Assembly: GCF_010686705.1 (NCBI RefSeq)
Contig: NZ_JAAGWY010000001.1
Location: 868,001 to 932,000 of the forward strand
Length of the DNA: 64,000 nt
Origin: Leifsonia tongyongensis
Lineage (GTDB): Bacteria; Actinomycetota; Actinomycetes; Actinomycetales; Microbacteriaceae
Direction: 5' to 3'
A model generated the notes under the pieces. It did no database searches. It saw nothing but the letters and a program-made list of their open reading frames with translations, and was not told the origin of the DNA. Made by a program: the position numbers and the translations under genes. Shown here in pieces: positions 49,895 to 58,994 of this stretch (positions are counted from its first letter, which is position 1; the number at the start of each line of letters is the position of its first letter).

Positions 49895-51196
49895 GTGAGC
49901 ACTATCACCGCACTCCGCACCAGCGACATCCGTTTTCCGACCTCGACGATGCTCGACGGGTCGGACGCGATGAACCCCGACCCCGACTACTCGGCCGCCT
50001 ACGTGCGCGTCATCACCGACAGCGACGACGGTCTCGAGGGCCACGGGTTCGTCTTCACGATCGGGCGCGGCAACGACGTGGAGGTCGCTGCGATCCGCGC
50101 GCTCGAAGGCCACCTGGCCGGCCGTGACGTCGAAGACCTTCTCGCCGACATGGGAGGCACCTGGCGCGAGTTGGTCTACGACTCGCAGCTGCGCTGGCTG
50201 GGACCCGAGAAGGGCGTCATGCACATGGCGATCGGGGCCGTCGTGAACGCACTCTGGGACCTCAAGGCGAAACGCGCCGGCCTGCCCCTGTGGGCGCTGC
50301 TGTCCGCGATGACGCCCGAAGAGATCGTCGCGCTGGTCGACTTCCGCTACCTGAGCGACGCCCTGACGCCCGACGATGCTCTCTCGATCCTGCGGTCCGC
50401 CCAGAACGGCCGCGACGGCCGCCGGGCCGAACTCCTCGCATCCGGCTTTCCCGCCTACACGACCACACCCGGCTGGCTCGGTTACGACGACGCGAAACTC
50501 GACCGGCTGTGCCGCGAAGCGGTCGCCGACGGATTCGAGCAGGTGAAACTGAAGGTCGGAGCGAATCGGGCCGACGATGTCCGACGTCTCGGCATCGCCC
50601 GGGCCGCGATCGGGCCGCGCATCAGTCTCGCCGTGGACGCCAACCAGCGCTGGGAGGTCGCCGAGGCGATCGACTGGATCGCCGACCTGGCACCCTTCGA
50701 TCTCGCCTGGGTCGAGGAGCCGACGAACCCCGACGACATCCTGGCGCACGCCGCGATCGCCCGCGGAATCGCACCGATTCCCGTTGCGACCGGCGAGCAC
50801 GGCGCCAACCGGGTGATGTTCAAGCAGTTCCTGCAGGCGGATGCGCTGCGGGTGCTCCAGATCGATGCGACCAGGGTCGCCGGAGTGAACGAGAACATCG
50901 CGATCCTCCTGCTTGCGGCGAAGTTCGGGGTGCGCGTCTGTCCGCATGCGGGCGGCGTCGGGCTCTGCGAAGTCGTGCAGCACCTGTCGATGTTCGACTT
51001 CGTCGCGGTCTCCGGTTCGATCGACGGCAGGATGATCGAATACGTCGACCACCTGCACGAGCATTTCGTCACACCGGTCGACGTCCACGACGGACGCTAC
51101 TGGCCGCCGACCGCCCCGGGTTCAGGAGCCGAGATGCGCACGGAGTCGATCGCGTCGTACACCTGGCACGCCCGCACCGGGGACGCCGGCCGCTAG
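49895..51196 (+). CDS. L-fuconate dehydratase
   Basis: Enolase-superfamily enzyme of 433 residues. The N-terminal [20 protein letters not shown] and [13 protein letters not shown] match the L-fuconate dehydratase family closely. Lys-x-Lys is in QVKLKVG, metal ligands are in [19 protein letters not shown] and ATGEHG, and the catalytic His is in [12 protein letters not shown]. It converts L-fuconate to 2-keto-3-deoxy-L-fuconate. GTG 49895 is chosen because a strong -35/-10 pair ends 6 nt upstream. It converges on the FadR gene. Confidence 0.92.
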   Translation: MSTITALRTSDIRFPTSTMLDGSDAMNPDPDYSAAYVRVITDSDDGLEGHGFVFTIGRGNDVEVAAIRALEGHLAGRDVEDLLADMGGTWRELVYDSQLRWLGPEKGVMHMAIGAVVNALWDLKAKRAGLPLWALLSAMTPEEIVALVDFRYLSDALTPDDALSILRSAQNGRDGRRAELLASGFPAYTTTPGWLGYDDAKLDRLCREAVADGFEQVKLKVGANRADDVRRLGIARAAIGPRISLAVDANQRWEVAEAIDWIADLAPFDLAWVEEPTNPDDILAHAAIARGIAPIPVATGEHGANRVMFKQFLQADALRVLQIDATRVAGVNENIAILLLAAKFGVRVCPHAGGVGLCEVVQHLSMFDFVAVSGSIDGRMIEYVDHLHEHFVTPVDVHDGRYWPPTAPGSGAEMRTESIASYTWHARTGDAGR

Positions 51197-51209
51197 TTCG
51201 CCGTTCCGG

Positions 51210-51881
51210 TCAGAGCGCTTCGCGGAGCCACTGTTCGATCCCGCTGATGTGAACCGTCATCAGGGCTCGAGCCAGTTCTGCGTCGTTGCGTGCGAGGGCG
51301 TCCACGATCGTGCGGTGCTCGATCAGGGTCCGCTCGACGGCGTTCTCCTGGGTCAGGCCACGCCAGATCCTGGCCCGCACCGTCGGACCTGAAAGCCCGT
51401 CGATGAGGCTGGCGAGATACGCGTTACCGGCCGCCTCGGAGATCGCCCGATGAAACCGGAGGTCGTGCTCGACAAGGCCTCCGACATCCATGGACGGGTG
51501 CACCTGGTCCAGCTCGGCCCGCAGGGAGTCGACGAGAGCGTCGGTCGTGACGGCCGCCGCCATGCCTGCGGCGGCCGGCTCCAGGATGCGCCGAACCGCG
51601 AAGAGCTCGAGTACCGACGAATCGTCGTGCAGGTCGACGACGAAGGACATCGCTTCGAGCAGCAGCTGCGGTTCGAGGCTGGTCACGTAGGTGCCGTCGC
51701 CGCGCCGGACGTCGAGAACGCGAATGACCTCGAGCGCTTTGACTGCCTCACGCAGGGAACTGCGCGAGATGCCCAGTCGCTCGCTGAGCTGCTGCTCTGG
51801 CGGCAACCTGCCCCCAGGGGCGAGCTCGCCGGTCAGGATCATGTCCTTGATCTTCAAGATCGCTTCGTCGGTGACCGCCAT
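51210..51881 (-). CDS. FadR-type GntR regulator (FCD)
   Basis: Repressor of 223 residues: winged helix-turn-helix (about 8-72, LSERLGISRSSLREAVKALE) and FCD ligand domain with ligand His residues in EHDLRFHRAI and IEHRTIVDAL. It lies between the dehydratase (convergent) and the aldo/keto reductase. The shared AGACATCGGA motif upstream of itself and in the dehydratase promoter suggests it controls the fucose genes and its own expression. The inducer is probably a sugar acid. Confidence 0.9.
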   Translation of the reverse strand: MAVTDEAILKIKDMILTGELAPGGRLPPEQQLSERLGISRSSLREAVKALEVIRVLDVRRGDGTYVTSLEPQLLLEAMSFVVDLHDDSSVLELFAVRRILEPAAAGMAAAVTTDALVDSLRAELDQVHPSMDVGGLVEHDLRFHRAISEAAGNAYLASLIDGLSGPTVRARIWRGLTQENAVERTLIEHRTIVDALARNDAELARALMTVHISGIEQWLREAL

Positions 51882-51898
51882 GCCGCACAGTCTAATGG

Positions 51899-51908
51899 TC
51901 CGATGTCT
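51899..51908 (-). promoter_or_regulatory. Operator half-site upstream of the FadR gene
   Basis: TCCGATGTCT (plus strand) is the exact reverse complement of AGACATCGGA in the dehydratase promoter. It lies 18-27 nt upstream of the FadR start codon, a natural autoregulatory position. Confidence 0.65.
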
Positions 51909-51956
51909 GCGGCTGGGCGCGCCGCGGTCGGGCCTGCCGCGGCGCGCCTCGTGAGG

Positions 51957-52967
51957 TCAGGCCTCCCGGGTCGACGGCGAGCGCTCCGATGTACGCGATG
52001 CGTCGCGTTCGACCACATCGCCGAGGACCTCGTCGATCCTGACCATGAGCTCGGTGGGGATGGTCACGCCCGACGCCTTCACGTTCTCCACCACCTGCTC
52101 CGGACGGGAGGCGCCGATGATCGCGGTTGCGACGTTGTCGTTCTGCAGCACCCAGGCGACGGCGAGCTGGGCGGGCGTGAGGTCGAGCTCGCGCGCGATC
52201 GGCGCGAGATTCTGCACGCGGGTGAGCACGTCATCCGTCAAGAACCGCTTGACCGCGCCCGCGCCTCCACGCTCGTCCGTCGCACGGCTTCCCTCCGGGT
52301 GCGGTGCGCCGGGGAGGTACTTTCCGGTGAGCACGCCCTGAGCAACCGGCGACCAGACGATCTGCGAGATCCCGAGCTCCTTCGAGGTCGGAACGATCCG
52401 CTCTTCGATGACCCGCCACAGGGCCGAGTACTCGGGCTGGTTCGAGATGAGCTGGAACTTCAGCTCCCTGGCGAGGGCGGCGCCTGCGCGCAGCTGGTCC
52501 TCGGTCCACTCGCTCACACCGATGTAGAGCGCCTTCCCCTGGCGAACGATGTCGGCGAAGGCCTGCATCGTCTCTTCGAGCGGCGTCTCGAAGTCGTACC
52601 GGTGAGCCTGGTAGAGGTCGACGTAGTCGGTGCCGAGCCTCTCGAGGGAGCCGTCGATGGACTCCATGATGTGCTTGCGCGACAGCCCGACGTCGTTGTG
52701 CCCCTTGGGCCCGGTGGGGCCGAACACCTTGGTGAAGATCTCGAGCGACTGTCGACGCTCGCCCTTCAGTGCGGCGCCCAGCACGGACTCGGCGGCCGTG
52801 TTGGCGTACACGTCCGCGGTGTCGAAGGTGGTGATGCCGGCATCCAGTGCGGCCCGGACACACGCAGCGGCCGTCTCGTTCTCGATCTGGGAGCCGTGGG
52901 TCAGCCAGTTTCCGTACGTGATCTCGGAGATCTTGAAACCGGACTGACCCAGATACCTGAACTGCAT
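51957..52967 (-). CDS. Aldo/keto reductase in the fucose cluster
   Basis: AKR of 336 residues, of the potassium-channel-beta/YghZ-like group (MQFRYLGQSGFKISEITYGN). Catalytic Asp and Tyr are in FDTADVYAN, Lys in EIFTKVFGP and His in LYQAHRYDF. In this cluster it could be the L-fucose (or other aldose) dehydrogenase that starts the oxidative route, but the subgroup is broad. ATG 52967 follows AGAGGA. It is divergent from the VOC gene across a 322-bp region with strong hairpins. Confidence 0.85.
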   Translation of the reverse strand: MQFRYLGQSGFKISEITYGNWLTHGSQIENETAAACVRAALDAGITTFDTADVYANTAAESVLGAALKGERRQSLEIFTKVFGPTGPKGHNDVGLSRKHIMESIDGSLERLGTDYVDLYQAHRYDFETPLEETMQAFADIVRQGKALYIGVSEWTEDQLRAGAALARELKFQLISNQPEYSALWRVIEERIVPTSKELGISQIVWSPVAQGVLTGKYLPGAPHPEGSRATDERGGAGAVKRFLTDDVLTRVQNLAPIARELDLTPAQLAVAWVLQNDNVATAIIGASRPEQVVENVKASGVTIPTELMVRIDEVLGDVVERDASRTSERSPSTREA

Positions 52968-53136
52968 GTCGTTCCTCTCAGTGGTGCACGTTGCTGTCTC
53001 GATCGTATGGAACTCGATTGATCGAATCCAACAGTAGATGGTTCTGGGATTCATCGGCGCGCTCGATGAATTGCTCGCGACGACCCTCGCGTCAGCCCTG
53101 ACGGGCATGGGTCAAGGGTGTACTGTCATCACCACA

Positions 53137-53199
53137 GGCCCGGACCCTGCTTGTACTCTCTTCAGCCGGGCCTTTTTCGGGTAAACGGCCCGGCTGAAG
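53137..53199 (+). ncRNA. Competing hairpins, candidate attenuator or small RNA
   Basis: Three copies of GGCCCGG or its complement allow two exclusive folds. Fold A pairs 53137-53143 with 53166-53172 and is followed by five T (53173-53177), like an intrinsic terminator. Fold B is a perfect 13-bp stem, 53160-53172 with 53187-53199, that would prevent A. A weak promoter, CTGACG (53098) and TACTGT at 17 nt spacing, precedes it. The VOC gene starts 90 bp downstream. The rest of 52968-53289 shows no gene. Confidence 0.5.
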
Positions 53200-53289
53200 C
53201 CCCCTCCGGCGACCTGAGAATTCTTCGGTTTCGCGCCCGTATCCGGCGTAGAGTTGCGGCATCAAACACGCCATGAGGAGGCGTTCACC

Positions 53290-53661
53290 ATGCTCACCGA
53301 AGCGCATGCAGTGCTGCCCGCATCCGATCTCAAACGGGCACAGGAGTTCTACCACAACAGTCTCGAATTCGACCCGGCCGAAGAAGAGGAAGGCAACCTC
53401 ATCTACCGCCTCTCATCCGGGACGGGCTTCGAAATCTACGAGACCAGCAACGCCGGGACGGCCCAGAACACCCAGATGTGTTTTCTGACCGACTCCTTCG
53501 AAACCGACATGGCGTGGATGCGCGACCATGGCATCACGTTCGAGGACTACGACTTCCCCGGCCTGAAGACCGAGAACGGCGTCGCCACGATCGGCGACAC
53601 CCACGCGGCGTGGTTCCGCGACAGCGAGGGCAACTACATCTGCCTCACCGAGGCGGGGTAG
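53290..53661 (+). CDS. VOC-superfamily protein
   Basis: Small VOC protein of 123 residues. It begins MLTEAHAVLPASDLKRAQEF and ends in the typical ATIGDTHAAWFRDSEGNYICL. Metal ligands are weak: the N-terminal His is replaced by Ala-His-Ala and the late Glu is absent or shifted, so it may bind rather than transform a ligand. GAGGAGG lies 8 nt upstream of ATG 53290. It is preceded by competing hairpins. No clear metabolic link to the fucose genes is visible. Confidence 0.8.
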   Translation: MLTEAHAVLPASDLKRAQEFYHNSLEFDPAEEEEGNLIYRLSSGTGFEIYETSNAGTAQNTQMCFLTDSFETDMAWMRDHGITFEDYDFPGLKTENGVATIGDTHAAWFRDSEGNYICLTEAG

Positions 53662-53745
53662 CCGAGCCCGAACGGAGGGATTCACCGATCGGGGATGGCC
53701 GCTGCCACCTCGACCTCTACGAGTGCGCCCGGATGGGCGATGCGG

Positions 53746-54087
53746 TCAGCGGGTCGGCCACGAGAGGTCCCAGATGAGGGCCCCACGCTCGCCGGGCAAC
53801 GCCGTCTCCGAGGCAGGCGCCGTCTCCGGTGACAGGTAGGGCGCCACTTGCCGCTGCCAGCGCTCGTTGACCGGATCGGCGTCGAGGAATTCCTGCATCC
53901 TGTCCCGATCCTCTGCGACGACCTCGTGGGTCAGAGTCGTCCGGTTGCGGTAGATCCGCCATTCGACGACACCGGCGGCTTGCAGCGCGCCGGCCACGTC
54001 GGCGGGGATGGCGCGATGGAACTGCTCATACGCCAGGCCCAGACCCGGACGCAGACGGGTGGAGAACTGGAAAGAGTCGTGAGGCAT
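53746..54087 (-). CDS. L-rhamnose/L-fucose-type mutarotase
   Basis: Small dimeric mutarotase of 113 residues of the RhaM (YiiL) family, with TRLRPGLGLAYEQFHRAIP, GVVEWRIYRN and WQRQVAPYL. These enzymes interconvert sugar anomers before a dehydrogenase or isomerase. A 6-deoxy sugar substrate fits the nearby L-fucose genes. Its promoter region contains the palindrome CTGGTAACGTTACCAG (54136-54151), also found upstream of the sugar transporter operon. Confidence 0.85.
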   Translation of the reverse strand: MPHDSFQFSTRLRPGLGLAYEQFHRAIPADVAGALQAAGVVEWRIYRNRTTLTHEVVAEDRDRMQEFLDADPVNERWQRQVAPYLSPETAPASETALPGERGALIWDLSWPTR

Positions 54088-54135
54088 TGCGGCCCTCCCT
54101 GTGACGAACGACGGTGTACGACGGCGAAATCCGCA

Positions 54136-54151
54136 CTGGTAACGTTACCAG
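54136..54151. promoter_or_regulatory. LacI-type palindrome CTGGTAACGTTACCAG
   Basis: Perfect 16-bp inverted repeat in the divergent region between the mutarotase and GntR genes. It matches the two TTGGTAACGATACCAA-type sites at 61461-61536. These resemble operators of the maltose/mannose-type LacI regulators, but no such regulator lies in the window. Confidence 0.75.
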
Positions 54152-54191
54152 ATGGCAGCGTGAAATCACGTCGACGCACGCGCCCCCCTGT

Positions 54192-54207
54192 ATACTTGTC
54201 GGCAAGT
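54192..54207 (+). promoter_or_regulatory. GntR operator overlapping -10 of its own gene
   Basis: ATACTTGTCGGCAAGT (54192-54207) overlaps the -10 TATACT (54191-54196). It matches 13 of 16 bases with the site at 61390-61405 upstream of the transporter operon, including the CTTG/CAAG arms. Confidence 0.72.
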
Positions 54208-54226
54208 GCCAGGTGACGGAGACGAC

Positions 54227-54976
54227 ATGACGACCGCAGACTTTGCCTCATACGGCCTCAACGGCTCACGTGGCCCGAAAGAGGGCGTCGAACCAGTTCA
54301 CCGTCCGCGCCCTACCGTGCAGCCCCACCGCATCTCCGACTGGGTATACGACCAGCTGTGCGACGCGATCCGCACGGTCGAGCTCGCCCCGGGAGCGCCC
54401 CTGTCCGAGCCGAGCCTCGCAACGCACCTCAATGTGAGCCGGGCACCCATCCGCGAAGCGCTCACGCGCCTGGCCGACCAGCGGCTCATCACGGTCGTGC
54501 CGCAGGTCGGCACCCGTGTCGCCCCGATCCTCATGCCCGAGGTTGAGGAAGCCTGCTTCATCCGTTCCGCACTCGAGTGCGGTGCTTTCCACACGGTGAT
54601 CACCACCCCGGGGCTCGACACCCGGCCCCTCCGCCACGCCCTCGAGCGCAACATCGCAGCAGCGGAGGAACACGACGCTGAGGCCTTCTTCGAATCCGAC
54701 GAAGAGCTCCACCAGACGATCTTCGCGCTGGCCGGGGTTCCTCACGTCTGGGATGTGCTACGCGGGATCAAGCTGCACCTCGACCGCCTGCGCCGCCTTC
54801 ACCTGCCCGACGCTGTCGGCAACCCCGCGCTGGTCGCCGAGCACACCGCGATCGTCGAAGCGGTCGAAGCGCGTGACGAGAAGGCGGGGCTCGACGTCAT
54901 CCGCCGGCACGCCAACCGCATCCTCGCCGACAGCGGCTCCCTCAGGACCCGCTACCCCGATTACTTCGAGGGGTGA
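54227..54976 (+). CDS. GntR-family regulator, FCD type
   Basis: Regulator of 249 residues with an extended N-terminus (about 40 residues), winged helix-turn-helix (LATHLNVSRAPIREALTRLA) and FCD domain with metal-site residues in ESDEELHQTIF and AEHTAIVEAV. Start ATG 54227 follows GGAGACGAC. CTTG-N4-CAAG sites in its own promoter and in the promoter of the transporter/GH38 operon make these its likely targets. It converges on the GH38 gene with a hairpin between. Confidence 0.9.
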   Translation: MTTADFASYGLNGSRGPKEGVEPVHRPRPTVQPHRISDWVYDQLCDAIRTVELAPGAPLSEPSLATHLNVSRAPIREALTRLADQRLITVVPQVGTRVAPILMPEVEEACFIRSALECGAFHTVITTPGLDTRPLRHALERNIAAAEEHDAEAFFESDEELHQTIFALAGVPHVWDVLRGIKLHLDRLRRLHLPDAVGNPALVAEHTAIVEAVEARDEKAGLDVIRRHANRILADSGSLRTRYPDYFEG

Positions 54977-55000
54977 TCGGCCTGCGCCCGGGGCAGAACG

Positions 55001-55029
55001 GGGCGCGCCCGAAGCCGAACGGCGCGCCC
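55001..55029. terminator. Convergent hairpin between GntR and GH38 genes
   Basis: Perfect 9-bp stem GGGCGCGCC / GGCGCGCCC with an 11-nt loop, sitting between the two converging stops. There is no T tract, so it is a terminator by position more than by sequence. Confidence 0.5.
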
Positions 55030-55039
55030 GCTCCCCCGA

Positions 55040-58000
55040 TCAGGTGAGCTTCAGCTCGACGGCCGCGGACCCGAACCGCGGCACCTGAATCGACACCCGA
55101 CGTCCCTCGAAATCGACGGGACCGCGCCGCGCACCGACCAGGCTCGCACTCCAGGCTCCGCCGATGTCGGCGCCCGCAGTGATCCCGACGGTGACCTCCG
55201 CCTCGGCGAGCGACTGAAGCCGCACGAGGACGGTGCCCCGCGCGGTGCGGGTGACGCCCAGCAGACGGATGCGCCGATCGTCGAGCTCGAGCAGCGATGC
55301 CGCGTCGCCCCCGACGCCGGACGGATCGGCCGCGACAGCGAGGAGGGGCCGGACGAGGTCGAGGGCGAGGTCGGCGCTCTCGACGCCCGCGGTCTCGGCG
55401 TCCGCCGCGGCGAAGCCGCGCACGCGATACCGGAACACGGTGTCGAACGCCTGGCCCGATGGGAAGTTCGTGTCCCAGATGTTGTTGTGGATCCACGAGA
55501 AGACCGTCCCGGGCTCCGGCGTCCTGAGGGTGCCGGGGAATGGCGCGAACGGCAGCGCGATGTCCCCGACCTGGATGAGCGGAGCATCCTGCGTGACGAG
55601 GGTCGCCGCCCGCGCACCGGCGTGCAGCACGACCCAGTCCCGGACCGTGTGCAGGTAATCCGCCCCGCCCGGGACGACCGGGATGTCCGTCCCGGCGACG
55701 GAGCCGGAGACCTCGAAGCGCACGGTCGGCTGCTCGAGCGCGAACGGGAACGCGAAGAAGCCCGACTCCTTGTCGGCCGTGTACGTCTTGGCGACCCTGT
55801 TGGTGATGTCGACGAAGTCGGCCCCGGATGCGAGCCGAAGCGTCGTCACGATGGATTCCACCCCGACACCGAACGTGCGGTAGCGGAGCCATGAGCCGAG
55901 CACATCCGAACCGGCGTCCTCGAACGCGACATGGGTCGGGGTGGCGCGATCGGCGAGCAGCACGAGGTCGGGCCCGCTGTCGGCGACGAAGCCGGAGAGG
56001 TGATTGAACTCGCCCCGCGGCGCCAGCCGGTCGTGCACATACGCGTTGAACCCGAAGGCGGAACCCTGGTTGACGAGTTCGGCACCCGTCGTGAGGTTCC
56101 TGATGGATGCGATCGCCCCGGTCCACGGATCGACCGCGACATAGAGAACCCCGTTGCTGAGGTGCCACACGGGCTCGAGCGCACGCGGGTGCACGATGGT
56201 GCCTTCGGGCGACGCAGCCCGGCCACGCGCATCCGTGACCACGACGTCCACCCGCCGCGAACCGAACGCGGGCACGGGGTCGATGAGGACGTCGAGGAAG
56301 CGCCCCGCATCGCGGTGGACGGGGTTGGTCTGGTTGCGCTCGGCGAACGCCAGCTCGGCGCCTGTGACGGAGTCGATCAGGCGTACGGAGGCCGTGGTGT
56401 GCACGAGACTCTCGGGCAGGAAGGCCGACACCACTCCCCCGCGCGCGTAGCCCGCCGTGTTCACGACCCAGATGGATGCATCACCGGCGCCGCCGTTCCG
56501 CTCGGCATAGGCGCGGAGCACCTCCTGCGTCAGCAACCAGGACTCCTGCTCGGCCCGGATCGCCTTCTCGGCCTTCCAGTGCCATTGGTCCGAACCGGTC
56601 GAGAAGGCGATGTCACCACTCGTCCACGGGTTCGCGGCGCCCCAGGTGTGCTCGTCGAACAGTTCGACGCTCTCCCAGGCGGCGTCGATCCGTTCCGTGA
56701 ATCCCGGTACGCCGTCGTCGCCGAGCATTGCGTCGACCGACGCGGCCTGTGACAGCGCAGCCTGCGCACCGCGGTTCATCTGAAGGTGACGTGCGGCGGA
56801 CCCGATCCCGTCGGCCCACCAGTCGTTCCAGTCGCCGGTGAAGGTCTCGATCTCGTCTGCGTGCGCTGCCTCGACCTGCTCGAAGAAGTCCTGCGTCCGG
56901 GTGATCTCGAGCTTCGGGTACTCCCACCGCTCGTTCCAAGCCGCGACGATCTCCGAGAGACGCCGGTTCGGCGGGCAGTTGTCCCCCACGCGCCCCATGA
57001 CCCGAAGGTGAAGCTCATTCCACGGGTACGGGTCGCGGTCGAAGTCGCGGTTGCCGAGCGCGAACCCGAAGACGTTCTCGTCATAGGGGAACGGGAGGGT
57101 CTCCTCGTTGAGCAGGTACAGCGGCAGCAGGTCGTCGACATGGTCGACGGAGTCGGCGAAACCGAGGTTCGCCGCCTCCTGGTACGCCATCCCCTCAGCA
57201 GTCGTGGTCATCCAGACCAGCACACTGTTCCCCGCGGGCGACGCCCAGCGGAAGAGCCGCGGCAGCTTCTCGCCGTCGCCGAGGTACGGGACGGACCGTC
57301 CTGCCCAGTTGTGGGCGACCGCGAGGTATTTCACGCCGGCGTCGGCAAGGGCATCCACGGTGCCGGCCACGCAGCCCGGAACATCCGTCTGGTAGGCGAC
57401 GGGGAGGTTCAGCCCGTAGCGCTGCGAGATCTCGCACGCGTAACGCAGCAGCCCGTGGAGCTCCTCCGTCGAACAGGTCTCGGTGTGCATGTTGAACGGA
57501 AGCGCGGCGATCTCGATTGCGCCTGCCCGCACCTGGGTCATGAACCGCTCCACTGTCTCCGGACGCCTCCGGCCAATCCACTCGCGGAGCACCCAGATCG
57601 ATTCGACGCTCCAGCGGAACGCACTCGGGCCGTCGCCGGCGTCGGCCTCGGCCAGCCGCAGGGCGTCGTCGAGATAGGCGAGCTGCTCGGTGATCACACG
57701 GCCCTGCAGGTCGGTGTACCCGATGTCGAAATGCGAATGGTGAACCAGCGAGATGTTCCAGGGGCGCACCGGACGCACCTCGAAGTCCACGGCGTCCTCG
57801 CCCAGGTCGGGGAACGCGACCAGGATGCTGACCGCCTGCTCCGTCGCGGGCAGGAAGAACCGCAGGTCTCCCGCCGCATCCTCGCCCGCGAGCTCGCGTG
57901 TCGTACCATCCGGGAGTTTGATCACGATACGCGAGACACGGACGGCCGACCGCACCCGGATCGGCTGCTCGAGGCCCCCGTCCGTCCGGCGCAGCAGCGG

Positions 58001-58126
58001 CTCTGCTGCGAGCTCGACCCGGTGACCTGCGATCTCGAACGTACGGAACGCGCGGTTCCGCAGCCCCCCGATCGCGCGGTCGTGGTCGAAGGGATAGGTA
58101 CGACGAAGGGCAGGCTGGTCCGCCAT
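55040..58126 (-). CDS. GH38 alpha-mannosidase
   Basis: Large glycoside hydrolase of 1028 residues. The catalytic N-terminal domain carries the metal-binding HHSHFDIGYTD (about 120-131) and the nucleophile region AYQTDVPG; a helical bundle and long beta-sandwich C-terminal domains follow. No signal peptide is seen, so it acts inside on imported oligosaccharides. It is the last gene of the importer operon (binding protein, two permeases, mannosidase). ATG 58126 follows AAGGAG. Linkage specificity (alpha-1,2/3/6) is not predictable. Confidence 0.9.
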   Translation of the reverse strand: MADQPALRRTYPFDHDRAIGGLRNRAFRTFEIAGHRVELAAEPLLRRTDGGLEQPIRVRSAVRVSRIVIKLPDGTTRELAGEDAAGDLRFFLPATEQAVSILVAFPDLGEDAVDFEVRPVRPWNISLVHHSHFDIGYTDLQGRVITEQLAYLDDALRLAEADAGDGPSAFRWSVESIWVLREWIGRRRPETVERFMTQVRAGAIEIAALPFNMHTETCSTEELHGLLRYACEISQRYGLNLPVAYQTDVPGCVAGTVDALADAGVKYLAVAHNWAGRSVPYLGDGEKLPRLFRWASPAGNSVLVWMTTTAEGMAYQEAANLGFADSVDHVDDLLPLYLLNEETLPFPYDENVFGFALGNRDFDRDPYPWNELHLRVMGRVGDNCPPNRRLSEIVAAWNERWEYPKLEITRTQDFFEQVEAAHADEIETFTGDWNDWWADGIGSAARHLQMNRGAQAALSQAASVDAMLGDDGVPGFTERIDAAWESVELFDEHTWGAANPWTSGDIAFSTGSDQWHWKAEKAIRAEQESWLLTQEVLRAYAERNGGAGDASIWVVNTAGYARGGVVSAFLPESLVHTTASVRLIDSVTGAELAFAERNQTNPVHRDAGRFLDVLIDPVPAFGSRRVDVVVTDARGRAASPEGTIVHPRALEPVWHLSNGVLYVAVDPWTGAIASIRNLTTGAELVNQGSAFGFNAYVHDRLAPRGEFNHLSGFVADSGPDLVLLADRATPTHVAFEDAGSDVLGSWLRYRTFGVGVESIVTTLRLASGADFVDITNRVAKTYTADKESGFFAFPFALEQPTVRFEVSGSVAGTDIPVVPGGADYLHTVRDWVVLHAGARAATLVTQDAPLIQVGDIALPFAPFPGTLRTPEPGTVFSWIHNNIWDTNFPSGQAFDTVFRYRVRGFAAADAETAGVESADLALDLVRPLLAVAADPSGVGGDAASLLELDDRRIRLLGVTRTARGTVLVRLQSLAEAEVTVGITAGADIGGAWSASLVGARRGPVDFEGRRVSIQVPRFGSAAVELKLT

Positions 58127-58166
58127 CTGGTGCTCCTTGAAGTGTGGGGTCTGGTGGAGGCGCTGG

Positions 58167-58994
58167 TCAGAGGTTGCTGGTGAGTCCCGTGACGAAGAAC
58201 CGCTGGAACACGAGAAAGACGATGATCGCCGGCGCCGAGACGACGACTGCCGTGGCAAGGATCGCCGGCTGCGAGAGTGCGCTCGTCTGCGTCTGGAGGG
58301 ACGCGAGCGCGGCCATCACCGGCTGGTTCTCCGGCGAGATGGTGAGCGAGATCCCGAAGAAGAGCTCGTTCCAGATGTAGATGAACTGGAACACGAAAGC
58401 CGCCACAAGCGCAGGCCGCAGGAGCGGGAGAAACACGCTGATGAACATCCGCCACCATCCGGCCCCGTCGAGCTTCGCCGCCTGCCCGATCTCTGCGGGA
58501 ATCGTGATCAGGAAGTTGCGGGTCACGAAGAACGCGAACGGGATGCACAGGGCGATGTAGATGATGATCAGGATGGTCCTGGTGTCGTACAACCCGAGCT
58601 GGACGCTCGCCTGGTACAGCGGGACGGCGAAGACCTGCAGCGGCAGCAGCGTGCCCGCGTAGATCAGCCAGAACCAGAGTTTCGTACGCCGAACCGGCAT
58701 GATGACCAGCCCGAAAGCGGCCATCGAGGCGAGCAGGACGGCGGCTCCCGCACCCACGAGCGCATAGAGGAGGCTGTTGAGGAACGGCCACTGGAACTGC
58801 CCGGCGACCCAGCCCTGCACGACGTTGTCGAAGAACGCGAAGCCGGAAGGCCACCACACCGGGCTCCCGGTGTACGAGTGCACCGGCGTCATCGCATTGA
58901 CGATCACCAGGTAGGTCGGGATGACCCAGATGAAAGTGAGCACGATGACGGCGGCGTTCCTCAGCAGAACCCCGGGCCGGAGCGACGTCTTCAT
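58167..58994 (-). CDS. Sugar ABC transporter permease (MalG type)
   Basis: Inner-membrane permease of 275 residues with six helices and the EAA-type loop EIGQAAKLDGAGWWRMFISV. It pairs with the upstream MalF-type permease, whose stop it overlaps (ATGA). No ATPase is encoded here; such CUT1 importers usually share a common MsiK-type ATPase encoded elsewhere. Confidence 0.92.
   Translation of the reverse strand: MKTSLRPGVLLRNAAVIVLTFIWVIPTYLVIVNAMTPVHSYTGSPVWWPSGFAFFDNVVQGWVAGQFQWPFLNSLLYALVGAGAAVLLASMAAFGLVIMPVRRTKLWFWLIYAGTLLPLQVFAVPLYQASVQLGLYDTRTILIIIYIALCIPFAFFVTRNFLITIPAEIGQAAKLDGAGWWRMFISVFLPLLRPALVAAFVFQFIYIWNELFFGISLTISPENQPVMAALASLQTQTSALSQPAILATAVVVSAPAIIVFLVFQRFFVTGLTSNL

Noticed and set aside
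53160-53199. Perfect 13-bp inverted repeat as an integron attC or transposon end
   Set aside because: No integrase, no attC core sites and no second copy; competing pairing with 53137-53143 makes an RNA switch more likely.
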